NCBI RefSeq assembly: GCF_020539485.1
Contig: NZ_JACDXU010000003.1
Coordinates: 248,001-312,000 of the forward strand
Direction: 5' to 3'
Length of the DNA: 64,000 nt
Origin: Fulverythrobacter ferritrahens
GTDB taxonomy: Bacteria; Pseudomonadota; Alphaproteobacteria; Sphingomonadales; Sphingomonadaceae
Below the pieces are notes generated by a model. It did no database searches, was not told the origin of the DNA, and saw only the letters and a list, made by a program, of their open reading frames with translations. This document shows, piece by piece, positions 35,918-44,220 of the stretch (positions within the stretch are counted from its first letter, which is position 1; each line of letters starts with the position of its first letter). The position numbers and the translations under genes are program-made.

Positions 35918-36727
35918 TCACTCCGTCGCATCCTCATGCGCCTTCATCAGCTGGGCAGCGCGTTTCCTCAACTGGCCCGGCATCCATTTGGCGGCGAAGC
36001 GCATTTTCCGGGCGGTCTTGCCCACCAGGTAATGCACCTTGTCACCCTGAATGGCGGCCCAGGCATTGTCAGCCACTTCTTCCACCGGAGTGAACTCAAG
36101 CCCAGCCGTGGTCACCACCTGCCGGATCGGCACGTTGCTGCGCGCATTAGGGGCATGGGACAGCAGCGGCGTATCGATGAAGCTGGGCATCAGCGAGCGC
36201 ACGCGGATGCCGTCGGGCTGCCATTCGCCGTCCAGCGTTTCGGTGAGCGAACGCACGCCCGCTTTGGCGGCGGCATAGATGCTCTGGCTGGGCATGCCGT
36301 ATAGCGCGGCGGCGCTGGCGGTGTTGAGCAGGCAACTGCCAGGCGCGCTGGCCTTCAGCCAGGGATAGGCTGCCTGTGCGCCATAGATTACGCCCTTGAG
36401 ATTGATGTCCAGCGTGCGGTCGATCTCCTCGCGCGAAAGCTCCGCCAGTGGCCCTCCCAGGGGCACGCCCGCATTGTTGGCCAGTACGTCGATCCGCCCG
36501 CCCGAGGCATTGGCGAAGCCGCGCAAGGCCTCGTCCCAGGCCTCGCGATCGCGCACATCGAAGCGGAAGCGAAAGGCTGCGCCGGCCAGCATGGCCGCCG
36601 TAGCTTCCATGCCTTGCTCGTCAATATCGCCCAGTCCGATGAACCAGCCTTCGGCCGCGAAACGGAGGGCGATGGCCCGCCCTATGCCCGAGCCGCCGCC
36701 CGTGATGAAGATCGCCTTGCGCGCCAT
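35918..36727 (-). CDS. SDR-family oxidoreductase
   Basis: 269 aa classical short-chain dehydrogenase. The cofactor motif is TGGGSGIG (AIFITGGGSGIGRAIALRFA), NNAG occurs in VLANNAGVPLGG, and the catalytic tyrosine and lysine are in SQSIYAAAKAGVRSLTETL. The residue after the second strand (GDIDEQGMEA) suggests NAD rather than NADP. The C-terminus (VGKTARKMRFAAKWMPGQLR) is basic and amphipathic. The substrate is unknown. It converges on phhB. Confidence 0.9.
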   Translation of the reverse strand: MARKAIFITGGGSGIGRAIALRFAAEGWFIGLGDIDEQGMEATAAMLAGAAFRFRFDVRDREAWDEALRGFANASGGRIDVLANNAGVPLGGPLAELSREEIDRTLDINLKGVIYGAQAAYPWLKASAPGSCLLNTASAAALYGMPSQSIYAAAKAGVRSLTETLDGEWQPDGIRVRSLMPSFIDTPLLSHAPNARSNVPIRQVVTTAGLEFTPVEEVADNAWAAIQGDKVHYLVGKTARKMRFAAKWMPGQLRKRAAQLMKAHEDATE

Positions 36728-36819
36728 TTCCTATCCTCTCCCCAGAGTGCGGGAGGAGGGATAATGCCTGCTTACAGCCTCGTCAGCAACGGCGTGTGAT
36801 TGGGGCCAGATCGCTTCCT

Positions 36820-37437
36820 CTATAGTGCCGCATTGTTGTAGCAATGCCAGGTGAAAATCGCCGCTGCCCCGCGATGGGGGCGCCATGCTTCGGCCAGCAG
36901 GCGCACTTCCTTTTCGCTCGGACGTTCCGGCAATTGCAGGATCTTGCCGATGCCAACCTGCACCGCCAGATCGCCCGCAGGCCAGATATCGGGCCGCCCT
37001 TCCGCGAACAGCAGATAGATCTCGGCAGACCAGCGGCCGACGCCCTTGATCTGGACGAGTTGGGCAATCGCTTCCTCGTCGTCCCGCGGCAGGGCATCGA
37101 AATCGAGTTCGCCATCGGCAACCAGCTGGCAGAGCGAGCGGATATAGGACTGTTTCTGGCGGGAAAGGCCGCAGGCGCGCAATGCATCGAAATCCTGCGC
37201 CAGGATCGTGGCGGCGGGCACGCCAGCGCCCACCAGCGCCTCAAGCTTTGCCCACATCGATGCCGCCGCCGCTACGCTCACCTGCTGGCCAACAATGGTG
37301 CGCAACATGGTGGCGTAGCCTGTTGGGCGGATGCGTGGTTCGGGATATCCGGCGATCTGGCGTGCACGATCAAAAGCTGGTTCGCGAGCGGATAACTCGT
37401 CGATTCCCTGTCGCAATAATTCCGCCGAAAGGCCCAT
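36820..37437 (-). CDS. DNA-3-methyladenine glycosylase II (AlkA-type HhH-GPD)
   Basis: 205 aa from the ATG at 37437, which has GAGGA 5 nt upstream. Base-excision repair glycosylase with the helix-hairpin-helix-GPD motif: [20 protein letters not shown] (hairpin and glycine loop) then the catalytic-Asp region [37 protein letters not shown] is the conserved N-terminal helix. It lacks the Ada/AlkA N-terminal domain of E. coli AlkA. Divergent from the ferredoxin gene; no LexA box was seen in the gap between them. Confidence 0.9.
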   Translation of the reverse strand: MGLSAELLRQGIDELSAREPAFDRARQIAGYPEPRIRPTGYATMLRTIVGQQVSVAAAASMWAKLEALVGAGVPAATILAQDFDALRACGLSRQKQSYIRSLCQLVADGELDFDALPRDDEEAIAQLVQIKGVGRWSAEIYLLFAEGRPDIWPAGDLAVQVGIGKILQLPERPSEKEVRLLAEAWRPHRGAAAIFTWHCYNNAAL

Positions 37438-37542
37438 AAATCCTCGCCGCCTTCTTGCCAAAACCTGCCTCAGCCCTTAGCAGCCCGGCCAAACGGCCGT
37501 CCGGCCGAAGGCTCCTTTTTTCGAGACGATGAGGACGTGCAT

Positions 37543-37860
37543 ATGCCCAAGCTGATCGTGGTCAACCGCGCTGGTGAAGAAACTTCCATCGAGGTCGGCC
37601 AGGGCCTGACTGTGATGGAAGCCATTCGGGACAATGGTTTCGATGAACTTCTGGCCCTGTGCGGCGGCTGCTGTTCCTGCGCAACCTGCCATGTGCATGT
37701 CGATCCGGCCTTCAAGGAAGTGCTGCCCAAGATGACGGTGGATGAGGACGACCTGCTGGACAGTTCCGACCATCGTGACGAAAATTCGCGTCTTTCCTGC
37801 CAGATCCCCTTCACCGATGCGATGGATGGGATGAAGGTCACCATCGCTCAGGAAGACTGA
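37543..37860 (+). CDS. 2Fe-2S ferredoxin (adrenodoxin type)
   Basis: 105 aa electron carrier. The cluster cysteines are in [20 protein letters not shown] and [15 protein letters not shown], the C-x5-C-x2-C then C spacing of vertebrate-type and [2Fe-2S] bacterial ferredoxins such as those serving P450s or Fe-S assembly. ATG 37543 is preceded by GAGGA at 7 nt. No P450 or ferredoxin reductase gene is adjacent, so the partner is unknown. Confidence 0.93.
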   Translation: MPKLIVVNRAGEETSIEVGQGLTVMEAIRDNGFDELLALCGGCCSCATCHVHVDPAFKEVLPKMTVDEDDLLDSSDHRDENSRLSCQIPFTDAMDGMKVTIAQED

Positions 37861-37865
37861 TCGAC

Positions 37866-37910
37866 CCTGCCTGTGCCATGTACCCTTTGCCGGGTGCATG
37901 GCGGCAGGCA
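37866..37910 (+). terminator. Long imperfect hairpin after the ferredoxin gene
   Basis: CTGCCTGTGCCATGTACCC and GGGTGCATGGCGGCAGGCA are nearly complementary around a short loop, starting a few nt after the ferredoxin stop. There is no T-run, so it may protect the 3' end rather than terminate by itself. Confidence 0.5.
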
Positions 37911-37916
37911 CGAAGC

Positions 37917-37968
37917 GGGCGCCATGAAGTCGGGCGCCGTGAAGTCGGGCGCTGTGAAGTCGGGCTAG
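37917..37968 (+). repeat. Tandem 15-bp repeat, 3.3 copies, containing a 14-codon ORF
   Basis: Units begin at 37917, 37932 and 37947 (GGGCGCCATGAAGTC with one or two changes) and a partial fourth ends in TAG. ATG 37924 opens a 14-codon frame of the repeating peptide MKSGAVKSGAVKSG, closed by TAG 37966-37968. I see no convincing ribosome-binding site, and it may be a replication-slippage repeat. Confidence 0.6.
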
Positions 37969-38026
37969 GGGCCTCCCAAGCGCATTTGCATTGCGATATG
38001 GCCCCTTGCATCCTAACTCACCTTCC

Positions 38027-39037
38027 ATGACTGGTGCCACCTACCGCAATACGCTCGACCTGATCGGCAACACTCCGCTCGTCCTTCTCAAGGGGCCCAG
38101 CGATGCCGCAGGCTGCGAGATCTGGGGCAAATGCGAATTTGCCAATCCCGGCGCCTCGGTGAAGGACCGGGCGGCCCTGTGGATCATCCGCGACGCCGAA
38201 GAACGGGGCGAATTGAAGCCCGGCGGCACCATTGTGGAAGGCACGGCGGGCAATACCGGCATTGGTATCGCGCTGGTGGCCAATGCGCTGGGCTACAAGA
38301 CGATTATCGTCATGCCTGACAATCAGAGCCGCGAGAAAATGGCCACCCTGCGCGCGCTGGGGGCGGAACTGGTGCTGGTGCCGCCCGCGCCCTACAAGAA
38401 CCCCGGCCATTTCGTGCATACCAGCCGCCGCCTTGCGGAAGAGACGCCGGGCGCGATCTGGGCCAACCAGTTCGACAATACGGCCAATCGCAAGGCCCAT
38501 ATCGAGAGCACCGCGCCCGAGATCTTCGCGCAGCTGGAAGGCCGGATCGACGGCTTTACCTGTGCGGCGGGCACCGGTGGCACGATTGCCGGGACGGGGC
38601 TGGGCCTCAAGTCGCTGGACGAGAATATCACCATCGCCCTGACCGACCCCTACGGCGCGGCGCTGTATAATTACTACGCCCATGGCGAGCTGAAGGCGGA
38701 AGGTTCTTCGGTGGCGGAAGGGATCGGGCAGGGCCGGATCACCGCCAATCTGGAAGGGGCGCCCATCGATACGCAGTTCCGCATTTCCGATGAGGAAGGG
38801 CTGGAATGGGTGGGCCGCCTGCTGAAGGAAGAGGGGCTGTGCCTTGGCCTGTCTTCCGGCATCAATGTGGCGGGCGCTGTGGCGCTGGGTCGCAAGCTGG
38901 TGGCGGAAGGAAAGACGGACGCCCGCGTGGCCACGATCCTGTGCGACACGGGGTTCCGCTATCTCTCCTCGCTCTACAACCGCGAATGGCTGGAAGCTAA
39001 GGGCCTGCCGGTGTTCGACTGGCTGGAGCAAGCGTAA
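38027..39037 (+). CDS. cysK: PLP-dependent cysteine synthase A family enzyme
   Basis: 336 aa from ATG 38027. O-acetylserine sulfhydrylase fold: IGNTPLVLL, the PLP lysine in NPGASVKDRAALWIIRDAEE, the substrate loop EGTAGNTGIGIALVANALGY, and the phosphate cradle AAGTGGTIAGTGLG. YNREWLEAKGLP near the C-terminus. It is somewhat longer than E. coli CysK and could alternatively be a cystathionine beta-synthase-like member; it has no CBS regulatory domains. Monocistronic or with the following small gene 38 nt on. Confidence 0.9.
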   Translation: MTGATYRNTLDLIGNTPLVLLKGPSDAAGCEIWGKCEFANPGASVKDRAALWIIRDAEERGELKPGGTIVEGTAGNTGIGIALVANALGYKTIIVMPDNQSREKMATLRALGAELVLVPPAPYKNPGHFVHTSRRLAEETPGAIWANQFDNTANRKAHIESTAPEIFAQLEGRIDGFTCAAGTGGTIAGTGLGLKSLDENITIALTDPYGAALYNYYAHGELKAEGSSVAEGIGQGRITANLEGAPIDTQFRISDEEGLEWVGRLLKEEGLCLGLSSGINVAGAVALGRKLVAEGKTDARVATILCDTGFRYLSSLYNREWLEAKGLPVFDWLEQA

Positions 39038-39075
39038 CGCTTGGAGCCAGGCCCGGCTTAGGCTAACAGCCTGCC

Positions 39076-39429
39076 ATGAGCATCGAACAGCAGCTCGATC
39101 GTGACCTGGATGACGACAAGCCGCTCGTCGGCCGCAGCCGGATGCGCGCCGAGGCAGTGAAGCGCCTGCAGATCGGCCTTGCGGGGATTACCGGGGTCAT
39201 TCTGGTGGTGGGGCTGGCCAATATCATCCGGGACCGGGCAGATCAGTCGGAACTGGCGGCCGTGCCCGAAGCTGCCCCCACGGTGGCCACGCGCGCGCCA
39301 CATGCCCCGGCCAAGGACCCGCTCGCTGATGCCGGCGTAGTGCCTGAACTTCCAGCAGATCCGGTCGCTTCGGCAAGCTCTGCGGGCTCGGCGGGGCAGG
39401 GTACAGATGGCACCGGCACGCTACCTTAA
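39076..39429 (+). CDS. Single-pass membrane protein of unknown function
   Basis: 117 aa. An acidic N-terminus (IEQQLDRDLDDDKPL) is followed by one membrane helix (IGLAGITGVILVVGLANIIR, about 33-52), then a Pro/Ala/Ser-rich, probably disordered periplasmic tail to the end. I recognise no domain. Its 3' end overlaps the following gene by 23 nt, which suggests a coupled pair located just before the dcw cluster. Confidence 0.72.
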   Translation: MSIEQQLDRDLDDDKPLVGRSRMRAEAVKRLQIGLAGITGVILVVGLANIIRDRADQSELAAVPEAAPTVATRAPHAPAKDPLADAGVVPELPADPVASASSAGSAGQGTDGTGTLP

Positions 39430-40186
39430 ACTCGGTCTTCTTCTGCTCGCACTGGTGGCTGCTGGCGCGGCGGCATGGTTCACACTGGGCCGCCAGCCGG
39501 AGGAGCGGCTCCCGCCTCTGGGGCTTTTTACCAGCCTGCCGATCTATTGGAGCGAAGCGGCGGATATTTCCGCCATGCTGTCCTCCGATGCGGAACCGCA
39601 TTGGGCGCGCAGGCTGATCGAACGGCGGCGGGATTTGCAGCCGCTGGATGTGCTCACGCCGCAGGCGCTGGCGCCTTTCACGGATATTCTGATAGCCCAG
39701 CCAAGAGCGCTTGGAGCGGCGGAGAATGTGGCGCTCGATGGCTGGGTACGGGGTGGCGGCCATGTCTTGCTGTTCGCGGACCCGCTGCTGACCCAGCATT
39801 CCCAATTCGGCCTGGGTGATCGGCGGCGGCCGATGGGCGTAGCCCTGCTGTCCCCGATCCTGACCCATTGGGGGCTGGCACTGACGATGGACGATGCGGA
39901 GCCTGAAGGTGAGCGTCAGGTCCAATTGCTGGGCGGGGCGCTGCCTGTCGATCAGACAGGGCGTTTCATTCTGATGCCTACGCAGCCCGACGCGCCTGCC
40001 GCCTGCCACCTGCTGGCGAAAGGGCTGGCGGCGGAATGCCGGATCGGTGCGGGCCATGCCCTGATCGTGGCCGATGCCGCGTTGCTCGACCATGCCGGGC
40101 ATGGCGATGCTGGCGGGGGAACCGCCCAGCCTATCCGCGAGGCGGCGCTTTCCCGCCTGCTGGAAGCAGCCTTCACTCACCACTGA
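39407..40186 (+). CDS. Membrane-anchored protein, possibly GldG/DUF4350-like
   Basis: 259 aa. An N-terminal membrane anchor (YLKLGLLLLALVAAGAAAWF) precedes a periplasmic alpha/beta domain with FTSLPIYWSE, FTDILIAQPRALGAAENVAL and a GGGHVLLFADPLLTQHSQ segment. The last resembles the Rossmann-like fold of GldG/DUF4350 proteins, which normally accompany ABC transporters; no ABC genes are here. The family call is tentative. It starts inside the preceding gene. It is the last gene before the mraZ promoter region. Confidence 0.75.
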   Translation: MAPARYLKLGLLLLALVAAGAAAWFTLGRQPEERLPPLGLFTSLPIYWSEAADISAMLSSDAEPHWARRLIERRRDLQPLDVLTPQALAPFTDILIAQPRALGAAENVALDGWVRGGGHVLLFADPLLTQHSQFGLGDRRRPMGVALLSPILTHWGLALTMDDAEPEGERQVQLLGGALPVDQTGRFILMPTQPDAPAACHLLAKGLAAECRIGAGHALIVADAALLDHAGHGDAGGGTAQPIREAALSRLLEAAFTHH

Positions 40187-40260
40187 TCGAATCCGGGGAT
40201 TTTGCGGGATTGCGACTCCGATCCATCGGGGATTCGCGCGCAAACCCTTGAATTTCAATG

Positions 40261-40275
40261 GAACATTGTGTGAAC
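40261..40275. promoter_or_regulatory. Putative LexA-type box upstream of mraZ
   Basis: GAACATTGTGTGAAC is an exact GAAC-N7-GAAC match. It lies about 30 bp upstream of the predicted -35 element of the dcw promoter, not over it, so repression through this site is less certain than for the lysozyme. The spacer is less AT-rich. Confidence 0.4.
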
Positions 40276-40303
40276 ATTCGCCTTTGAATGACTTTATGAA
40301 ATC

Positions 40304-40335
40304 TTGAAAAATGACGATAATTCAGTGCTATATAT
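40304..40335 (+). promoter_or_regulatory. Probable housekeeping promoter of the dcw cluster
   Basis: TTGAAA (40304-40309) and the TATATAT block (40329-40335, or CTATAT at 40328 with an 18-nt spacer) make a reasonable -35/-10 pair. Transcription would start near 40341, giving a leader of about 190 nt before the mraZ GTG. The assignment is by consensus only. Confidence 0.45.
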
Positions 40336-40340
40336 CGTAA

Positions 40341-40375
40341 TCCCCGAATTTCCCGTGATTTTCCCTTTCATCCCC
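40341..40375. promoter_or_regulatory. mraZ: Phased GGGA array, candidate MraZ operator
   Basis: TCCC occurs at 40341, 40351, 40362 and 40371 (GGGA on the other strand), with spacings of 10, 11 and 9 bp, that is one per helical turn. E. coli MraZ binds direct TGGG-type repeats spaced 10 bp apart just downstream of the mra promoter. Position and geometry here are the same, so autorepression by MraZ is the natural reading. Confidence 0.5.
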
Positions 40376-40527
40376 GCTTTGTGCGGGTTACACAATGTTT
40401 CCATCGGAAACCTGTTCTCGTTGCACTCCGCACAAACGGAGTGGGCGGGCCGTGGATGAACACGGTCCGGAGCGAGGATGGTTTGCCGGTTTCGAGGGAT
40501 CAGCGCCCGCAGGCGGGATGGGGCAAA

Positions 40528-41025
40528 GTGACAGGGGAAAGGCAGGTCATCTATAGCGGTCAAGGCTTCTCGCTGAAGGGCGAGAAGGGCCGCTTTGTGC
40601 TGCCTCCGGCCTTCCGCAAATCGGTATCGGAATCGAGCGACGGCAAGATCCTCTGTCTCGCCAAGCATGAACGCTGGAACTGCCTGACCGGCTTCGGTCT
40701 GTCGCGCCGCGACGAACTGGAAACCCAGATCGAGCGCGAAGAAGAACGCGCTATCCGCCTTGGCCGCGACTTCGATCCCGATCTGCGCCGGGTCCAGCTG
40801 TTCGGCTTCATCGAGATTCCCTTCGATGCTTCTGGCCGCTTCATCATGCCCGATCACTTGGCCGGGCTCGGTGCCTTGCAGGGCGAGGTGTTCTTTCAGG
40901 GCGCGGGCAGCTTCTTCACCCTGTGGAACCCCGAAGAGCTCTATCGCATGGGCGAAGGCTGGGAAGGTGCGCAGGCTGCTTGCCGCGCGCTCGCCGCCGA
41001 GAACGCGAAGGGGAAGAAGGCATGA
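40528..41025 (+). CDS. mraZ: Transcriptional regulator MraZ
   Basis: 165 aa from GTG 40528; in-frame sequence upstream to 40381 lies in the leader and lacks family features. MraZ consists of two SpoVT/AbrB-like halves, each with a conserved loop: [18 protein letters not shown] and [18 protein letters not shown]. It is a ring-forming DNA-binding repressor of the dcw operon. It overlaps rsmH by 4 nt (ATGA). The last residues ([10 protein letters not shown]) are a basic tail. Confidence 0.93.
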   Translation: MTGERQVIYSGQGFSLKGEKGRFVLPPAFRKSVSESSDGKILCLAKHERWNCLTGFGLSRRDELETQIEREEERAIRLGRDFDPDLRRVQLFGFIEIPFDASGRFIMPDHLAGLGALQGEVFFQGAGSFFTLWNPEELYRMGEGWEGAQAACRALAAENAKGKKA

Positions 41026-41966
41026 CCGACGCCCCGCACATCCCCGTCCTGCTCGATGAAGTGATCGATGCGCTCGATCCGCAGCCCGGCAATGTAATCG
41101 TGGACGCCACTTTCGGCGCGGGCGGTTATACCCGTCGACTGCTGGATGCGGGGGCCACCGTCCATGCCTTCGACCGCGATCCGGACGCTATCGCTGCGGG
41201 TAGGCAATGGCCTGAAACCCGTGAAAATCCGCCGCGCCTGATCCTCCATCCCCGCCGTTTTTCCGAGATGGCGGATGCCATGCGGGAAGCGGGGGTTGAG
41301 CAGGTGGATGGCGTGGTGATGGATATCGGTGTCTCCTCCATGCAGCTTGACCAGGCGGAGCGGGGCTTTGCCTTTGCTTCGGATGGCCCGCTGGACATGC
41401 GGATGAGCCAGGAAGGGCAGAGCGCCGCCGATTTCCTCAACACCGCCGATGAAGCGGAAATCGCTGATGTTCTTTACCTTTATGGGGAGGAGCGGCAGTC
41501 TCGCAGGGTAGCCCGCGCCATCGTGGCGGCGCGTCCGCTGGCCACTACCGCGCAGCTTGCGCGTGTGGTGCGCAAGGCGTTGGGCCATCGGCCCGGTGCG
41601 CCGAAAGATCCGGCAACCCGCAGTTTTCAGGCAATCCGCATCCATATCAATGAAGAGCTGAAAGAGCTTGAGGCGGCGCTGGGCGGAGCAGAGGCTCTGC
41701 TTGCGGAGGGCGGCCGGCTCGCTGTGGTGAGCTTCCACAGCCTTGAGGACCGGATCGTGAAACGCTTCCTGCGCGATGCTTCCGGGGCTTCGGCCGGTAC
41801 CTCGCGTCATCTTCCGGCGGCCAATGATGGCGACGCCGCTACTTTCGCTTCGCTCTCCAAGGCGATCCGTCCCACCGATGCGGAAATCGCGCGCAATCCC
41901 CGTGCGCGTTCCGCCACCTTGCGCGCCGCGACCCGCACCGGCGCGCCAGCAAGGGAGGCAGCGTGA
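41022..41966 (+). CDS. rsmH: 16S rRNA (cytosine1402-N4)-methyltransferase
   Basis: 314 aa (MraW). SAM-binding motif I is [19 protein letters not shown], followed by the family blocks [40 protein letters not shown] and [14 protein letters not shown]. It methylates C1402 in the ribosomal P site. The start codon overlaps the mraZ stop and its stop overlaps ftsL, so translation is coupled across all three. Confidence 0.97.
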   Translation: MTDAPHIPVLLDEVIDALDPQPGNVIVDATFGAGGYTRRLLDAGATVHAFDRDPDAIAAGRQWPETRENPPRLILHPRRFSEMADAMREAGVEQVDGVVMDIGVSSMQLDQAERGFAFASDGPLDMRMSQEGQSAADFLNTADEAEIADVLYLYGEERQSRRVARAIVAARPLATTAQLARVVRKALGHRPGAPKDPATRSFQAIRIHINEELKELEAALGGAEALLAEGGRLAVVSFHSLEDRIVKRFLRDASGASAGTSRHLPAANDGDAATFASLSKAIRPTDAEIARNPRARSATLRAATRTGAPAREAA

Positions 41967-42499
41967 TGTCGGGCAGGCCGATCATGGGTAGCAGGATGAG
42001 GAAGATCGGTTGGGCAGCCGTGCTGCTGACTTGCACCAGCGCCTATGGTGCGCTGCACCTCAAGGTCAATTCGGTGAAGAGTGAGGTCCGCCAGGCCGAG
42101 CGGCGCATCGTGGCATTGCGCGAACAGAAGCTGATGCTGGAAACCGAATTCGAGACGCGCGCCAACCAGCAGCAGCTGGCTGCGTGGAACGAAGTCGATT
42201 TCGGTTACAAGGCGCCGACCGCCGGGCAGTTCCTGGAAGGCGAGCGACAGCTGGCCCAGTTCGGCACCCCCCGCGCCAAGGGCGCGCCGGAGCCGATCAT
42301 GGTGGCCAATGCCCCCGCGGAAGCCGAGGAAAGCTCCATTTTCCCTGCCATGGTTTCGCCCATCACCGGCAAGGCGATAGCCGCGGAGGTTCCGCGCGGC
42401 GGGCCGTCTGAGCCGGTCGTGCGCGAAAATCTTTCCGCTCGCCTGGTTCGCCCCGCCCAGCGGGTGAAGATCGGGTCCATCGCAGGGGGGACGGAGTGA
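41963..42499 (+). CDS. ftsL: Cell division protein FtsL
   Basis: 178 aa, placed exactly where ftsL belongs, between rsmH and ftsI. A short cytoplasmic N-terminus, one membrane helix ([20 protein letters not shown], about 15-34), then a coiled-coil stretch with heptad character ([20 protein letters not shown] through [14 protein letters not shown]). The Pro/Ala-rich C-terminal half beyond residue 100 is longer than in E. coli FtsL. FtsL bridges FtsQB and FtsWI in the divisome. The call depends on position and topology, since sequence conservation is low. Confidence 0.85.
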   Translation: MMSGRPIMGSRMRKIGWAAVLLTCTSAYGALHLKVNSVKSEVRQAERRIVALREQKLMLETEFETRANQQQLAAWNEVDFGYKAPTAGQFLEGERQLAQFGTPRAKGAPEPIMVANAPAEAEESSIFPAMVSPITGKAIAAEVPRGGPSEPVVRENLSARLVRPAQRVKIGSIAGGTE

Positions 42500-44220
42500 A
42501 CGCACTCACGATCAGCACGGCAATCACCACCGGCCGTGTCGAACTGGTCAACACTCGTCAGCGTTCGCTTTTCACTGCCCGGTTTCGCGTGTTGTGGGTG
42601 GTGGCGCTATTCGCCCTGATCGCGATCGTCGCCCTGATGCGCATTGCCTATATCGGCGTGGTCCAGCCGGGCCCCGCGCATACTTCCATGGCCGAGGCGC
42701 TGCTGCCTCCGCGCGGTGAGATCACCGATCGCAATGGCGTGCCGCTGGCGCGCGCTTTCCCCGCCTATGCCCTGTGGTTCAACCCCACGGCGCTGGGCGA
42801 TGGCGGCGCGCCGCTGGTGAAGACCCCTGCGGAAGTGGCTGCGCAATTGGTGCAGATCTTCCCGGATATGGACGCCAAATGGCTCGCCCGACGCCTCGCC
42901 AGCGGGAAGGCCGGTTATCTGCGGCGACGCGTACTGCCGGAAGAGGCGAACCGGGTGCAGGCCATCGGCGAACTGGCACTGGAAGTGCCGCGCGAGGCGG
43001 ACCGGCATTATCCGCAAGGCACTATGGCGGCCCATGTGCTGGGCTATGTCGGGGCTGACGGCCACGGCCGGGTTGGCATGGAAGCGGTGCTGGACAAGCA
43101 ACTGCTCGATCCCGCGCAACGCGGCAAGCCGGCGATGCTTTCCATCGACAGCCGCGTGCAGGGCGCGCTGGAGGATGAACTGCGCCGGGGGATGCTGGCG
43201 GTGGATGCCGTGGGCGCGGCCGGGCTGGTGCTGGATGTCGATACTGGCGAAGTGATGGCGCTGGCATCCCTGCCCGAATTCGATCCGAACAAGATCGACG
43301 TGGCCGGTGAGAAGAACATGTTCAACCGCGTGACCAATCAGGTCTATGAGCTGGGCTCCACCTTCAAGCCGCTGACTATGGCCGCCGCCATCGATGCGGG
43401 CGTGGTGACCGATCTTTCGCGTCGTTATCAGTCTGCCCGCCCGCTTGAAATGGGTGGCTTCCGGATTCGCGACAGTCACGTTATGGGGCCAACCCTGAAC
43501 GTGCCCGAAGCCTTGATCCATTCCTCCAATATCGTAACCGCCCAGGTCGCTGACGAACTGGGGGGCAAGGCGTTGCAGCGCTACATGACCGATCTGGGCA
43601 TGCATGAGCGGCCCTATATCGAGCTGCCCGCGCGCGGCTTCCCCATCTGGCACAAGGGTGATTGGCCGCGCCTGCGCACCATGACGGTCAGCTATGGCCA
43701 CGGTATCGCAGTTACGCCGCTGCACCTTGCCAGCGCCTATGCCACCATGGTCAATGGCGGCATCTGGCGCCCGGCCACCTTGTACAAGGTGGAGCCGGGC
43801 CATGCCGCCAAGGGCCGCCGCGTGTTCAAGGCCAGCACCAGCGCGCGAATGAACCAGCTGATGCGCATGATTGCAGTCTATGGCACCGGCAAGAGCGCGG
43901 ATGCCCCGGGCTTCCGCGTGGGCGGCAAGACTGGCTCCGCCGAAAAGCCGGGTGTGGGCGGTTATCGCCGATCCAGCCTGGTCTCCACCTTCGCCGCCGC
44001 CTTCCCGATGGACCGCCCGCGCTATGTAGTGATCGCCATGCTGGACGAGCCCAAGGGCACGGCGGCCAGTTCCTATCAGCGCACGGCGGCGTGGAACGCG
44101 GCGCCGATCGTTGGCCGGCTGGTGCCGCGCATCGGCCCGCTGCTGGGCGTGATGCCCGATGAAAACCACGATATCGACCTGACCGATCTGGCTCCGCTGG
44201 TTGGTGGGAAGAAAGAATGA
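42496..44220 (+). CDS. ftsI: Septal peptidoglycan transpeptidase FtsI (PBP3)
   Basis: 574 aa, GTG start overlapping ftsL. N-terminal membrane anchor (LWVVALFALIAIVALMRIAY), a PBP dimerisation domain opening with LLPPRGEITDRNGVPLA, then the transpeptidase domain with SxxK in ELGSTFKPLTMAAAI (Ser about 288), SxN in IHSSNIVTAQ and KTG in VGGKTGSAEKPG. It crosslinks septal peptidoglycan with FtsW. Coupled to murE downstream by a 4-nt overlap. Confidence 0.96.
   Translation: MNALTISTAITTGRVELVNTRQRSLFTARFRVLWVVALFALIAIVALMRIAYIGVVQPGPAHTSMAEALLPPRGEITDRNGVPLARAFPAYALWFNPTALGDGGAPLVKTPAEVAAQLVQIFPDMDAKWLARRLASGKAGYLRRRVLPEEANRVQAIGELALEVPREADRHYPQGTMAAHVLGYVGADGHGRVGMEAVLDKQLLDPAQRGKPAMLSIDSRVQGALEDELRRGMLAVDAVGAAGLVLDVDTGEVMALASLPEFDPNKIDVAGEKNMFNRVTNQVYELGSTFKPLTMAAAIDAGVVTDLSRRYQSARPLEMGGFRIRDSHVMGPTLNVPEALIHSSNIVTAQVADELGGKALQRYMTDLGMHERPYIELPARGFPIWHKGDWPRLRTMTVSYGHGIAVTPLHLASAYATMVNGGIWRPATLYKVEPGHAAKGRRVFKASTSARMNQLMRMIAVYGTGKSADAPGFRVGGKTGSAEKPGVGGYRRSSLVSTFAAAFPMDRPRYVVIAMLDEPKGTAASSYQRTAAWNAAPIVGRLVPRIGPLLGVMPDENHDIDLTDLAPLVGGKKE

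Larger units (their letters stand above)
40187..40527. other. 341-bp upstream region of the dcw cluster
   Basis: Regulatory region and leader before mraZ. In order: GGGGAT/GGGAT motifs (40195, 40206, 40228), a LexA-type box (40261-40275), a probable promoter (40304-40335), a phased TCCC array (40341-40375), and small hairpins in the leader (for example ACTCCG-CACAAA-CGGAGT near 40427). GANTC methylation-type sites occur at 40214 and 40231. No separate gene is apparent. Confidence 0.6.

Noticed and set aside
37917-37968. CRISPR-like array
   Set aside because: Units are contiguous 15-mers without spacers; it is a simple tandem repeat.
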